A stretch of DNA of 64,000 nt from Trueperella abortisuis (lineage in GTDB: Bacteria > Actinomycetota > Actinomycetes > Actinomycetales > Actinomycetaceae), in NCBI RefSeq assembly GCF_030811095.1, contig NZ_JAUSQL010000001.1, forward strand, positions 992,001 through 1,056,000, read 5' to 3'. This document shows, in pieces, positions 43,161-50,471 of this stretch. Below the pieces are notes generated by a model. It made no database searches and was not told where the DNA came from. It saw nothing but the letters and a program-made list of their open reading frames with translations. The first letter of the stretch is position 1; every line of letters starts with the position of its first letter. The translations under genes and the position numbers were made by a program.

Positions 43161-43166
43161 ATCCTA
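43161..43166 (-). promoter_or_regulatory. -10-like element for leaderless tat operon
   Basis: TAGGAT on the minus strand ends 6 bases before the tatB ATG at 43154. Confidence 0.45.
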
Positions 43167-43224
43167 TCGCCTCACACCGTCTTTTCCGAGACCGCGAGCT
43201 CGAGCACGGCACTCGGTGTCCATG

Positions 43225-43230
43225 TAGAGT
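43225..43230 (+). promoter_or_regulatory. -10-like element upstream of TorD-like gene
   Basis: TAGAGT ends 6 bases before a GTG at 43237 that opens a 7-codon frame ending at 43260; the TorD-like ATG at 43257 overlaps its stop. Confidence 0.4.
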
Positions 43231-43256
43231 GAGCCCGTGAGCAAAGGGGAGGCAGG

Positions 43257-43859
43257 ATGACGACGTCGTGGCAGGACTCGCTGCCAGAGCGCAAGGTTCG
43301 CTCGGTGCAGCTCGCAACAGCTCTGTATTCGCTTTCCCGTTTTTACGCGGAGGCCCCCAACCGCGAGGTGCTCGCGCGATTTGCGGATCCCGCGATGGCG
43401 CAGACCTGGCCGTTACGGGATCCGGTCTCGCTCGCCGCGATTGCCGAGATCGCGGACGGGCATGAGAGCGTCTACGCGCTCAACGCCGAGTTCGCCGCCC
43501 TCATCGGGCCGTCCGGCTCGCTACGCCTGACCGAGTCGGAGTTCACCGGCGAGGATCCGTTGCAGCTCGTGGAGGTGTTGGCCCAGCAGTACCGGGAGGC
43601 GGGTTACGCCTCCCAGAAAACGCAGAGCTACCCGCGCGACCACGTCGCCGTCGAGCTTGGTTTTCTCGCTCACCTCATTGTCGCGTCGGGCGAGGACGAA
43701 CGTGTCCGCCGCTTCCTGCGCGAACACCTTGACCGGTACGTGGTGGAGCTTCTCGATGAGCTCGAAGCTCACGCAAGGACGGCAACGTACCGCGGCGTCG
43801 TCCACCTCACCCGCGCGGCGCTCACCAGGGTGAAGGAGCTGACGGGCGATTATGAGTGA
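43257..43859 (+). CDS. TorD/DmsD-family chaperone
   Basis: A 200-residue all-helical protein. The layout AALIGPSGSLRLTESEF near the middle, then YPRDHVAVELGFLAHLI and FLREHLDRYVVELL, matches the TorD family, which binds twin-arginine signal peptides and inserts molybdenum cofactor into DMSO reductase-type enzymes before Tat export. A GGGGAGG site precedes the ATG. It stands back to back with the tat operon, which fits the role, and overlaps an Fe-S protein gene by 8 bases. No molybdoenzyme is present in the window. Confidence 0.75.
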   Translation: MTTSWQDSLPERKVRSVQLATALYSLSRFYAEAPNREVLARFADPAMAQTWPLRDPVSLAAIAEIADGHESVYALNAEFAALIGPSGSLRLTESEFTGEDPLQLVEVLAQQYREAGYASQKTQSYPRDHVAVELGFLAHLIVASGEDERVRRFLREHLDRYVVELLDELEAHARTATYRGVVHLTRAALTRVKELTGDYE

Positions 43860-44772
43860 CGACGTCGGCGCGCTACTACGCTGGCTGCACGCCCATGATC
43901 TGCCCAAAGAGGTCGTGCTCGCGTGTGAGCATTCCCCGGCGGACAGGCCGGGGCGGGGACGCCAGCTCGTGGTGTGGAAGGGATGCCTGAGCGGAGCCCC
44001 GATCGGTGTGCCGGCCCAGCTGCTGGCGCTCGGGGTGGAACGCGTGAGCGTATTGCCCTGCCCGCTCAACTCCGAGGGCGTGCTGGCACAGATCCGCAGG
44101 TGGCAGTCGCTGACACCAGACCTCGTCGCCGTGGCGGAGACGAAACGGGCGATCTGGCGCGGGCCCGAACCCCTGCATCTGGGGCGGATTCCCCTGCCGC
44201 GACGCGCGCTTCTCGGCCTGGGGTTGCGCGATGCACAACCAATCCCCATCAAGGCTGACGACACCACGCGTACCCTCGCCGCCATCGAGCGTCTTTCCGA
44301 GCGCGGGCAGATCGGCAGGGGAGAGGGCCTTCACGCGCGGCTCGGGGGCGTTCGACTCGGCGCGACAGGATGTACGGCGTGCGGCGTGTGCGTGCAGGCA
44401 TGCCCGACGGGCGCCCTCGACCTACGACCCGCCGCTGGTGCTTCGGAGCTCTGGCAACGCTCCGAGTTGTGTCGGGGCGAACAGCAGTGCGTGCACCTGT
44501 GCCCTGTCGGTGCCATGTGGGTCCAGGGCGATATGCGCCTTGGCGACCTGCTCGAGGAGCCCGAGCGTCGACTCGCCACGGTGGCGAGTGCGCGTTGCGC
44601 GAGGTGCGGTGGCGTTCATCCGGCAGAGGAAGGCGAGCTGTGCCAGGTGTGTGCCTATCGCGCCGCGAACCCGTTCGGTTCGATGATGCCGCCGGGGCAG
44701 GCGGTCTCACCTGGGCAGGCGGCGTCATCTCTGGCTGCGGATCAGAGCCGGCAGCCGGGACAGCCGCAGTAG
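43852..44772 (+). CDS. 4Fe-4S ferredoxin-type protein with zinc ribbon-like end
   Basis: A 306-residue protein. The first 160 residues have no recognised domain. A ferredoxin-type motif CTACGVCVQACPTGAL lies near residues 174-189, followed by a less regular C-x5-C-x3-CP set near 209-220, so it may hold one or two 4Fe-4S clusters. CARCG...CQVC near residues 248-265 looks like a zinc ribbon, and the tail is rich in Pro, Gly and Gln. It overlaps the TorD-like gene, suggesting the two work on a common redox enzyme, probably as an electron carrier or maturation factor. Unknown beyond that. Confidence 0.7.
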   Translation: MSDDVGALLRWLHAHDLPKEVVLACEHSPADRPGRGRQLVVWKGCLSGAPIGVPAQLLALGVERVSVLPCPLNSEGVLAQIRRWQSLTPDLVAVAETKRAIWRGPEPLHLGRIPLPRRALLGLGLRDAQPIPIKADDTTRTLAAIERLSERGQIGRGEGLHARLGGVRLGATGCTACGVCVQACPTGALDLRPAAGASELWQRSELCRGEQQCVHLCPVGAMWVQGDMRLGDLLEEPERRLATVASARCARCGGVHPAEEGELCQVCAYRAANPFGSMMPPGQAVSPGQAASSLAADQSRQPGQPQ

Positions 44773-44843
44773 CCCGGGCATGGACCCCGAGCACCGGACG
44801 AAGTGTCATTGAGGGGCCGGCCGCTGGTACACTATCGGGGCAA

Positions 44844-44917
44844 GCCCCCATAGCTCAGATGGTTAGAGCAGGGAACTCATAATTCTTTGGTCCCGGGTTC
44901 AAGTCCTGGTGGGGGCA
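44844..44917 (+). tRNA. tRNA-Met (CAT anticodon)
   Basis: Cloverleaf with acceptor GCCCCCA/TGGGGGC, D-arm TAGCTCAGATGGTTAGAGCA, anticodon loop CTCATAA and T-stem CCGGG/CCTGG around TTCAAGT. The discriminator A is not followed by an encoded CCA. Two G-T pairs are present in the anticodon stem. CAT could also mark a tRNA-Ile modified by lysidine, but elongator Met is more likely. TACACT upstream is a plausible -10. Confidence 0.9.
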
Positions 44918-45059
44918 CGTGATGGGCGCCGGAAGGCGGACCCTGCCCCGGCGAAACGACCTCGGCCGTGTGGGCCGCGGATGCGACACATGCTGCCATG
45001 TATTCCCGGTAGCGGTGTCTGGCTGTGGATAATGCGTGCGTGGGCGTTGCGTGTGTGAT

Positions 45060-45065
45060 TATGTT
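45060..45065 (+). promoter_or_regulatory. -10-like element for leaderless DUF6318 gene
   Basis: TATGTT ends 6 bases before the ATG at 45072, with no Shine-Dalgarno. Confidence 0.4.
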
Positions 45066-45071
45066 GGCTCT

Positions 45072-45677
45072 ATGACTCAGCGAAATACCGCGCTTAGCGC
45101 GATTGTCGGAATTGTGGTGTGCGGGTTGGTGGGATGCGCCGCCGAGGGCGCGCCCGCCCAGCCGTCCACACAAGTCACCGAATCCGTCGCGGCCGAGCCC
45201 TCCAGCACGTACACGATCCCGCCACGCCCGGCGATGGAGCCACCGGCGGAGCCGGAGCTGACCGGTGTTGACATAGACAACGCCTACGTTCTTGCCAAGT
45301 ATTACTTCGATCTATATAAGTACGTAGTAACCACGGGAGAAACAGCGAGCTGGGAGAAGTATGCCCATCCAGAGTGCGAATACTGCGCAAAAGTTCAGGC
45401 CAACGCCGAGAAAGATAGAGAAACGGGATCTTGGTCTGATGTCAAATTTGGAATTCTAAACTCTGAACGTTTCTACTCGACTGGCGACATCGATTTTAGG
45501 ATCGATTTTCTGATCGAACGAGGTGAGATCACGTACTACACGCCTGACGAAGCGCATAAGGTGGATCCAGGACAAAACACTTTAGTTATTGGTCTTAAGG
45601 CTGAGGGAGATGAGCTGTTAGTACGCTCTTTTGACATTATAGGATCCTCATTCTTTGGCCAGGAGCAGTTGCCATGA
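45072..45677 (+). CDS. DUF6318-like lipoprotein
   Basis: A 201-residue lipoprotein. The signal peptide ends in lipobox LVGC (about residues 19-22); a Pro/Ala/Ser/Thr-rich spacer runs to about residue 68, then a compact domain with a Cys pair (HPECEYCAKV) similar to actinobacterial DUF6318. Base composition changes abruptly: the line 45121-45180 has 46 of 60 G+C, while 45421-45480 has 23 of 60 and 45481-45540 and 45601-45660 have 27 of 60. So the exported domain looks recently acquired or exchanged. ATGA overlap with the next gene implies joint expression. Function unknown. Confidence 0.75.
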   Translation: MTQRNTALSAIVGIVVCGLVGCAAEGAPAQPSTQVTESVAAEPSSTYTIPPRPAMEPPAEPELTGVDIDNAYVLAKYYFDLYKYVVTTGETASWEKYAHPECEYCAKVQANAEKDRETGSWSDVKFGILNSERFYSTGDIDFRIDFLIERGEITYYTPDEAHKVDPGQNTLVIGLKAEGDELLVRSFDIIGSSFFGQEQLP

Positions 45678-46513
45678 AAGTGACCATCTTGGCCCTCGCG
45701 CTGATCCTGCCCTCCGTCGTCGTTGCTCCCGATGGCACCATTGTTGACTGGAATGTCGATGCAAGTGGCGGCGCAATTAACATCGATGCATCGAATAGTC
45801 GGTGGGAGGGCTATCCAGGTCCTCCAGGTAACCAGTCTGGTGACGCTCCGGCGTCGGGGGTGGGGTATTCTCCTGGGGGTAATGCGCGTCAGTTGGAGTC
45901 GTTGTCGTTGGACCAGCTGTGTGAGATGAATTATGGGTCGAATACGGGTGTGTCGTATTTTGAGTCGGGGCTGATGTCGGGGCCGCTTGCGGAGTACTGC
46001 TTGTACCGTAAGGATCAGGAGCCGACGGAGGGCGAGGCTCCCGCTGAGAAGCCCGCGGCGCGAATGACGGTGGCTGATCTTGGGTATTATGTTCAGGCTA
46101 ATGCGCAAAGCATCATTGATGGTGGCGTGCTGTCTTTGCAACCGGCTTCCGGTGAAGTGGTGATTAACAAGGCGGTCTATTTCGCGTCGTCGGCAAGGCG
46201 ATATACGGCGTCGGTGGCGGTGTTGGGTACGCCGGTGGAACTTGCCTTCACTCCTAAATCTTTCGAGTGGTTGCCGGGTGATGGCTCGAGCTTTGTGACG
46301 GGTGATCCGGGCGGGCCATATCCTGATGGTGGTGTGACGTATTCCTATGCTCGGCCGGGTTCATATGTGCCTGGGGTGCGCGTCGGCTGGGAGGTGTTGA
46401 TCCGGGTCGCAGGTTCTGGTTGGTATCCGGTGCCGGGTGAGGCTTTCACGACCGTGCAGGCTCAACCGGTTACAGCCGTCGAAGCCGAGGCCGTACTGAC
46501 AACGAATCGCTAG
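45674..46513 (+). CDS. Secreted protein of unknown function, PKD-like C-terminal part
   Basis: A 279-residue protein with an N-terminal signal peptide (about 18 residues, ending near VVVAP). The middle is low-complexity, followed by a stretch with NYGSNTGVSYFESG and LAEYCLYRK (residues 95-115), and a C-terminal beta-rich domain with PKD-like elements (SFEWLPGDGSSF, VTYSYARPGSYVPGVRVGW). The first 55 codons are AT-richer like the preceding gene; from about 45835 codon use becomes G- and T-ending (many GGG, TCG, TTG), unlike the neighbours that prefer C. The pair with the DUF6318 gene is known from relatives as surface proteins of unknown role. Confidence 0.6.
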   Translation: MKVTILALALILPSVVVAPDGTIVDWNVDASGGAINIDASNSRWEGYPGPPGNQSGDAPASGVGYSPGGNARQLESLSLDQLCEMNYGSNTGVSYFESGLMSGPLAEYCLYRKDQEPTEGEAPAEKPAARMTVADLGYYVQANAQSIIDGGVLSLQPASGEVVINKAVYFASSARRYTASVAVLGTPVELAFTPKSFEWLPGDGSSFVTGDPGGPYPDGGVTYSYARPGSYVPGVRVGWEVLIRVAGSGWYPVPGEAFTTVQAQPVTAVEAEAVLTTNR

Positions 46514-46566
46514 CCGCGGCGTCGTTCCAGTAGGCTGGGGATAGGCTCAAGCGGAAAGGAAGCCGG

Positions 46567-46785
46567 ATGTCGAAGGACGAGCGAGCTGACGATGAAGAGG
46601 CGCCAACGAACAAATACGGGTTCAGCGAGGAGGACATGGCCACGCTCATGCGCGCCCGCAAACGCAACCTGGCCCTCGCGATCGTGGCAGGACTCGTCCT
46701 CGCGGTCCTTGGCTTCTTTGCCGCACAAAACATTAGCGGCGGCGATGCTGCGGCATGGGAGGCTATGAATGTTTGGTCGCTCTAA
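46567..46785 (+). CDS. Small single-span membrane protein
   Basis: A 72-residue protein: an acidic cytoplasmic N-terminus of about 35 residues (YGFSEEDMATLMRARKRN) and one membrane helix (LALAIVAGLVLAVLGFFAA). AAAGGAAG lies 7 bases before the ATG. The end overlaps the next gene by 17 bases. No family recognised. Confidence 0.65.
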   Translation: MSKDERADDEEAPTNKYGFSEEDMATLMRARKRNLALAIVAGLVLAVLGFFAAQNISGGDAAAWEAMNVWSL

Positions 46786-47260
46786 GCTACCCCGCTATCT
46801 CGCGGATGAAACAGGCATGCCGGCAGCGGCTAGTCCCATCGAACCGACAGGGGAGGGCACGTGGATCGGCGGCTGGGACGGCTACCTTGCGGTGATCCCC
46901 GCAGAGGGGGAGCGCAGCACCTACATGTGGTCGGACTTCGAGACCGGCACGTGGGACGATGACGCGAACACGCTCACCCTGACCTTCGTCGACCCTCGTA
47001 CACCTTCCCTTAGCTTTGTCATTCCCCGTGAGGCCGACGGTCTCGCCATCATGATGATCCGTGAGAGGATTGAGCGATCGATCGTCTACACCCAGGTCTC
47101 GGAGCTCCCGAGCGGTGCGATAGCGCGCGGGCAGGTGCGCCGCAACCCGGACGATTCCCTCTTCACCCAAATCATCGTCGACTCCGACATCACCGAGGGG
47201 GACCGCTTCGCCCTCGACGCCCTTGATCACGAGCTACGTGAGGCGGTCGGCATCGATTAG
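46769..47260 (+). CDS. Conserved hypothetical protein
   Basis: A 163-residue soluble, acidic protein, probably beta-rich in the middle (GEGTWIGGWDGYLAVIPAEG, TLTLTFVDPRTPSLSFVIP) with a helical C-terminus. No domain recognised with confidence; a PH-like fold is possible. No signal peptide or membrane segment. It starts inside the end of the preceding membrane protein gene, so the two are probably translated together and may interact. Composition is typical of the chromosome. Confidence 0.6.
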   Translation: MFGRSKLPRYLADETGMPAAASPIEPTGEGTWIGGWDGYLAVIPAEGERSTYMWSDFETGTWDDDANTLTLTFVDPRTPSLSFVIPREADGLAIMMIRERIERSIVYTQVSELPSGAIARGQVRRNPDDSLFTQIIVDSDITEGDRFALDALDHELREAVGID

Positions 47261-47418
47261 GGCTCCCGCCAGCCAAGCGATTGGTCTTTCGGGGCGTGCC
47301 GACGCCTCCGGGCCCGGCCGGTTTTCGACGTGGCTGTGTAGAAACACACAATGCCCGAAATCGGCCCTCGTGGATTTCACTTTCGCAGGTGGTTGTGGTT
47401 AAAGTATTCACGTCGCTT

Positions 47419-47490
47419 TCCCGCGTAGCTCAATGGCAGAGCATTCGACTGTTAATCGAAGGGTTGTTGGTTCGAGTCCAACCGCGGGAG
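47419..47490 (+). tRNA. tRNA-Asn (GTT anticodon)
   Basis: Cloverleaf with acceptor TCCCGCG/CGCGGGA, anticodon stem TTCGA/TCGAA around CTGTTAA and T-arm GTTGG/CCAAC around TTCGAGT. Discriminator G is followed by CCA at 47491-47493. Confidence 0.95.
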
Positions 47491-47498
47491 CCACCCAA

Positions 47499-47543
47499 AA
47501 CCCCGGAATCTCAACGAAAAGCGAGAGACCGGGGTTCCCTTTT
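47499..47543 (+). terminator. Terminator after tRNA-Asn
   Basis: Stem AACCCCGG (47499-47506) with CCGGGGTT (47529-47536), an inner CTC/GAG pairing, then CCCTTTT. Confidence 0.8.
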
Positions 47544-47596
47544 GCCCCGCCGGGGAATAAGCGGAGAATAAGAAACCCAACGGCTTATAGGTCAGG

Positions 47597-47821
47597 TGGG
47601 GGTCCGGACAGTTTCTTGGAGATTCTTAGGAGACTGTGATGAAGGTTGTTTACACTGATGAGCAGCGTCGCGAGGCGGTGGCGAAGTTTCGTAGGTGTCA
47701 TTCGTATACCAAGACGTGTCGGGAGCTTGGCTATCCAAGTCTTCACGCGTTGCAGGTGTGGGTGGCTCTTCCCAAACCGGCGGGCGGGGCGATGGCGTCG
47801 AGCTATCCCATCCTGTCATGA
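47597..47821 (+). pseudogene. IS3-type transposase orfA remnant
   Basis: From 47642 about 42 codons (KVVYTDEQRREAVAKF, then SYTKTCRELGYPSLHALQVW) match the N-terminal helix-turn-helix of IS3-family OrfA proteins, and then the similarity stops near 47765 and the frame ends at 47821. GGTCCGGACAGTTTCTTGG at about 47599-47617 looks like an IS3-type end. There is no orfB and no right end, so the element is dead. It lies 100 bases after the tRNA-Asn gene. The 442-base stretch 47494-47935 holds only the terminator and this remnant. Confidence 0.6.
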
Positions 47822-47923
47822 CCCACCAGAGGCCAGCGACGGCCGTATCCCTCAGACTCCCTTTTAGACCGTGAGCTCCCAGAGTTCCCGTCGCCAGGCG
47901 CTCGCATGTCGGAGGGAAAGTGA

Positions 47924-47929
47924 GACAAT
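47924..47929 (+). promoter_or_regulatory. -10-like element for leaderless def
   Basis: GACAAT ends 6 bases before the ATG at 47936. Confidence 0.4.
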
Positions 47930-47935
47930 ATCAGC

Positions 47936-48436
47936 ATGACGTATCGAGATATCCGTGTAGTTGGTGACCCCGTCCTTCGAACCGTCTGCGACCCGATCCG
48001 GGACATCACCCCCGGCATTAAGCAGCTGGTGGAGGACCTCCTAGAGAACGTGGATGAGGAGGGCCGTGCGGGGCTCGCCGCTAACCAGATTGGCGTGTCC
48101 TACCGCGCTTTCTCGTGGAACATTGAAGGCGAGCTGGGCTACATCCTCAATCCCATCATCGTCGAACTATCCGAGGAGACGCAGGACGGCGACGAGGGGT
48201 GCCTTTCCGTGCCCGACCTGTGGTTTCCCGCAACGCGGGCCATGTACGCCCGGGCGGAGGGAACCGACCTCGACGGGAAGAAGGTCGTGGTGGAGGGCCG
48301 CGAGATATGGGGCCGTCTCATTCAGCACGAGGTGGATCACCTTGATGGCCACCTCTTCCTCGACCGGCTCGACCGGCACTTGCGTCGCGAGGCCTTCCAC
48401 CAATTGCGGGAGAACCAAGTGCGGGAAAGGAAATGA
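47936..48436 (+). CDS. def: Peptide deformylase
   Basis: A 166-residue metalloenzyme that removes the formyl group from new proteins. The three signature motifs are intact: [16 protein letters not shown] with the metal cysteine, and HEVDH with H131, E132 and H135. No ribosome site is visible; GACAAT ends 6 bases before the ATG. The stop overlaps the start of the following epimerase gene (ATGA). Confidence 0.95.
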   Translation: MTYRDIRVVGDPVLRTVCDPIRDITPGIKQLVEDLLENVDEEGRAGLAANQIGVSYRAFSWNIEGELGYILNPIIVELSEETQDGDEGCLSVPDLWFPATRAMYARAEGTDLDGKKVVVEGREIWGRLIQHEVDHLDGHLFLDRLDRHLRREAFHQLRENQVRERK

Positions 48437-49344
48437 GCAGGGTCATCGTTCTCGCGGGAGCGTCCGGATTCATCGGCTCTCGCCTGATCGAGGCTACCCT
48501 CAGTAGCGGTTATGAGGTGCGCCAGCTGGTGCGCTCGCCGAGGCACTCAGCTACAGCGGGCGTCACATACTACGCGTGGGACCCGGCGGCGGGCACGATC
48601 GACGAGTCCGCACTCGCCGGCGCCTACGGCGTCGTCTGCCTCAATGGTGCGGGCCTACTCTCGCGGCCGTGGACCGCGGCCTACAAACGGACCTTGTGGG
48701 ACTCGCGGCTATCCTCGGTGGCGACGCTCGTGGGCGCGATGCGCTCGCATCGACCCGAGGTCTTCCTCTCCGGTTCTGCGGTTGGCTACTACGGCCCGGA
48801 CCGAGGCGACGAGATTCTCACGGAGGGCTCCACGTCTGGGTCGGGTTTCCTTGCGCGATTGTGCGAGGCGTGGGAGGAAGGGGCGCTGACGGCCGAGCGC
48901 CTGGGTGTGCGAACGCTCCGGCTTCGCACGGGCCTGGTGATGGGCGGCGAGGGTGGCATGCTCGGCATCCTCCAGCATCCGTACCGGATGGGATTGGGTG
49001 CGAAGCTCGGCGACGGCTCGGCGTGGATGTCGACCATCGCCCGTGACGACTACGTCCGCGCGCTTCTCTTCCTGCTGGCACACGACGAGGTTTCCGGGCC
49101 GGTCAATATGGTCGGTCCAAACCCCGTCCGCAACGCCTTCTGGCATCGCGCCCTCGCACGCCACTTTCGGCGTCCGGCTTTCTTGACAGTCCCGACGCCG
49201 GTGGCGCGGCTTGCGGGGGAGATGGCGAGTGAGGCGGTGCTCGCATCCCAACGCGCCTATCCGCGGGCTCTTCTTGATCATGGCTTTACCTTCCTCGCCC
49301 CGGACGTTGAGGAAATTTTCGCCCATGAACTGCCGCTGGGGTGA
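48433..49344 (+). CDS. TIGR01777 family NAD(P)-binding epimerase-like protein
   Basis: A 303-residue short-chain dehydrogenase/epimerase of the YfcH type. The nucleotide loop [10 protein letters not shown] is at residues 9-18, followed by [24 protein letters not shown] with the tyrosine of the active site region, and a C-terminal DUF1731-like part ([22 protein letters not shown]). Substrate is unknown. Coupled to def by ATGA. Despite a SulA-related name in some databases there is no sign of a division inhibitor role. Confidence 0.88.
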   Translation: MSRVIVLAGASGFIGSRLIEATLSSGYEVRQLVRSPRHSATAGVTYYAWDPAAGTIDESALAGAYGVVCLNGAGLLSRPWTAAYKRTLWDSRLSSVATLVGAMRSHRPEVFLSGSAVGYYGPDRGDEILTEGSTSGSGFLARLCEAWEEGALTAERLGVRTLRLRTGLVMGGEGGMLGILQHPYRMGLGAKLGDGSAWMSTIARDDYVRALLFLLAHDEVSGPVNMVGPNPVRNAFWHRALARHFRRPAFLTVPTPVARLAGEMASEAVLASQRAYPRALLDHGFTFLAPDVEEIFAHELPLG

Positions 49345-49427
49345 CTTTCGGTCGAGCGTGTGGCATCCTTGAAGTATCGAGCCTCGCTTGAGTGTTAAGG
49401 GGAATTTCACCCAAGCAGGAGGTTACG

Positions 49428-49931
49428 GTGAACAACAAAGCCACACGTGGCGTCATATTCATTCATTCTGTGACACCGGCCGTTCAACCTCATGTTGAGT
49501 GGGCGGTGGCAAGCGTACTTGGATACCCCGTTCATTTCGAATGGACTAAGCAGCCCGCGCTACCCAACATGAACCGTGGTGAGGTGTCGTGGACGGGGGA
49601 GTCGGGCACAGGCGCGCAGCTCGCCTCCGCCCTCGGCGGCTGGGAGCACCTACGTTTTGAGGTCACCGAAGAGCCGACGTCCGTCAGCGACGGCGGCCGG
49701 TGGTCGTGCACGCCCGGCCTCGGAATCTTCTACGCGCAGACCGACCTCCTCGGCAACGTCGTCGTGCCTGAGAACCGGATTCGGGCGGCGATCGAGGACT
49801 CCCACGGTGATCCCGACGAGCTGCGCCGGCTGCTCGACGTCGCTCTCGGGCAAGCTTGGGACGACGAGCTCGAGGTGTTCCGCTACGCGGGCGCGGGGGC
49901 GCCCGTACGCTGGCTTCACCGGGTCGGCTAG
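49428..49931 (+). CDS. DUF3145 protein
   Basis: A 167-residue protein of the actinobacterial DUF3145 family: RGVIFIHSVTPAVQPHVEWAV at the N-terminus, HFEWTKQPALPNM, and a C-terminal GQAWDDELEVFRYAG...VRWLHRVG. Function unknown; no signal peptide. GTG 49428 has AGGAGG about 7 bases upstream, better than the earlier in-frame start at 49392. Confidence 0.85.
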   Translation: MNNKATRGVIFIHSVTPAVQPHVEWAVASVLGYPVHFEWTKQPALPNMNRGEVSWTGESGTGAQLASALGGWEHLRFEVTEEPTSVSDGGRWSCTPGLGIFYAQTDLLGNVVVPENRIRAAIEDSHGDPDELRRLLDVALGQAWDDELEVFRYAGAGAPVRWLHRVG

Positions 49932-49983
49932 CCGCGGTCGTGCTCCGCGCTACCGGGCGGAGTGACCCGCATGTGCGGCGGAC

Positions 49984-50412
49984 CTACTTGAAGAGATTGG
50001 CAAGATCTTCCATGGCAGCCGCCAGATCCTCGGCGTCGTCCTCGCCGCTCGCATCCTCCTGCGCGGGCTCGACGACGTCGTCCGCGCCAGTCTCGCAACC
50101 GGCATCGGGTTGCGCCGCCTCGCCTTCACTTTCGAGCTCGCCGACCTGCCCGGTGTAATCGGCCGGCACATCCGTCAGCGCGTGGGAGAGCAGGTCGCCG
50201 AGCGTCGTCGCGGCGCAGATGTCGGCGTCGTCGATTGGCACCTTTGCCAGCTTCTCCAGCCCGGTGGCTAGCGCCCAGGTGGAGACGAGGTCAAGCTCGA
50301 GGTCCTCACGGAGGCGAGCATCGGCGACGATCTCGGTTTGGGGAATCTCGGGGGCGATGTCGGCCAGCACGACGCGGGCGCGTGCGAGGGCGAGATCTTC
50401 GCGGGAAACCAT
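49984..50412 (-). CDS. Acyl carrier protein-like protein without the phosphopantetheine serine
   Basis: A 142-residue acidic protein. Residues 15-80 align with acyl carrier proteins (ARLREDLELDLVSTWALATGLEKL, then TTLGDLLSHAL), but the D-S-L motif that carries the phosphopantetheine is D-L-V here, so the serine is missing. The C-terminal 60 residues are an acidic low-complexity tail ending DLAAAMEDLANLFK. ATG 50412 has AAGGAG six bases upstream; the GTG at 50418 overlaps that site. It probably acts as a binding or adaptor protein, not a carrier. Divergent from the next gene. Confidence 0.6.
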   Translation of the reverse strand: MVSREDLALARARVVLADIAPEIPQTEIVADARLREDLELDLVSTWALATGLEKLAKVPIDDADICAATTLGDLLSHALTDVPADYTGQVGELESEGEAAQPDAGCETGADDVVEPAQEDASGEDDAEDLAAAMEDLANLFK

Positions 50413-50459
50413 GTTCACTCCTTGAACGAAGGCGGCATCCGATCCATGGCGGAATCGGC

Positions 50460-50465
50460 TAGGCT
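50460..50465 (+). promoter_or_regulatory. -10-like element for leaderless gene at 50472
   Basis: TAGGCT ends 6 bases before the ATG at 50472. Confidence 0.4.
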
Positions 50466-50471
50466 AAGAGT

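Noticed and set aside
44844..44917. Initiator tRNA-fMet
   Set aside because: The three consecutive G-C pairs in the anticodon stem and the mismatch at the acceptor end expected for an initiator are absent.
47592..47819. Minus-strand frame of 75 codons over the IS remnant
   Set aside because: Antisense to the transposase-like frame, Pro/Ser/Thr-rich, with no similarity.
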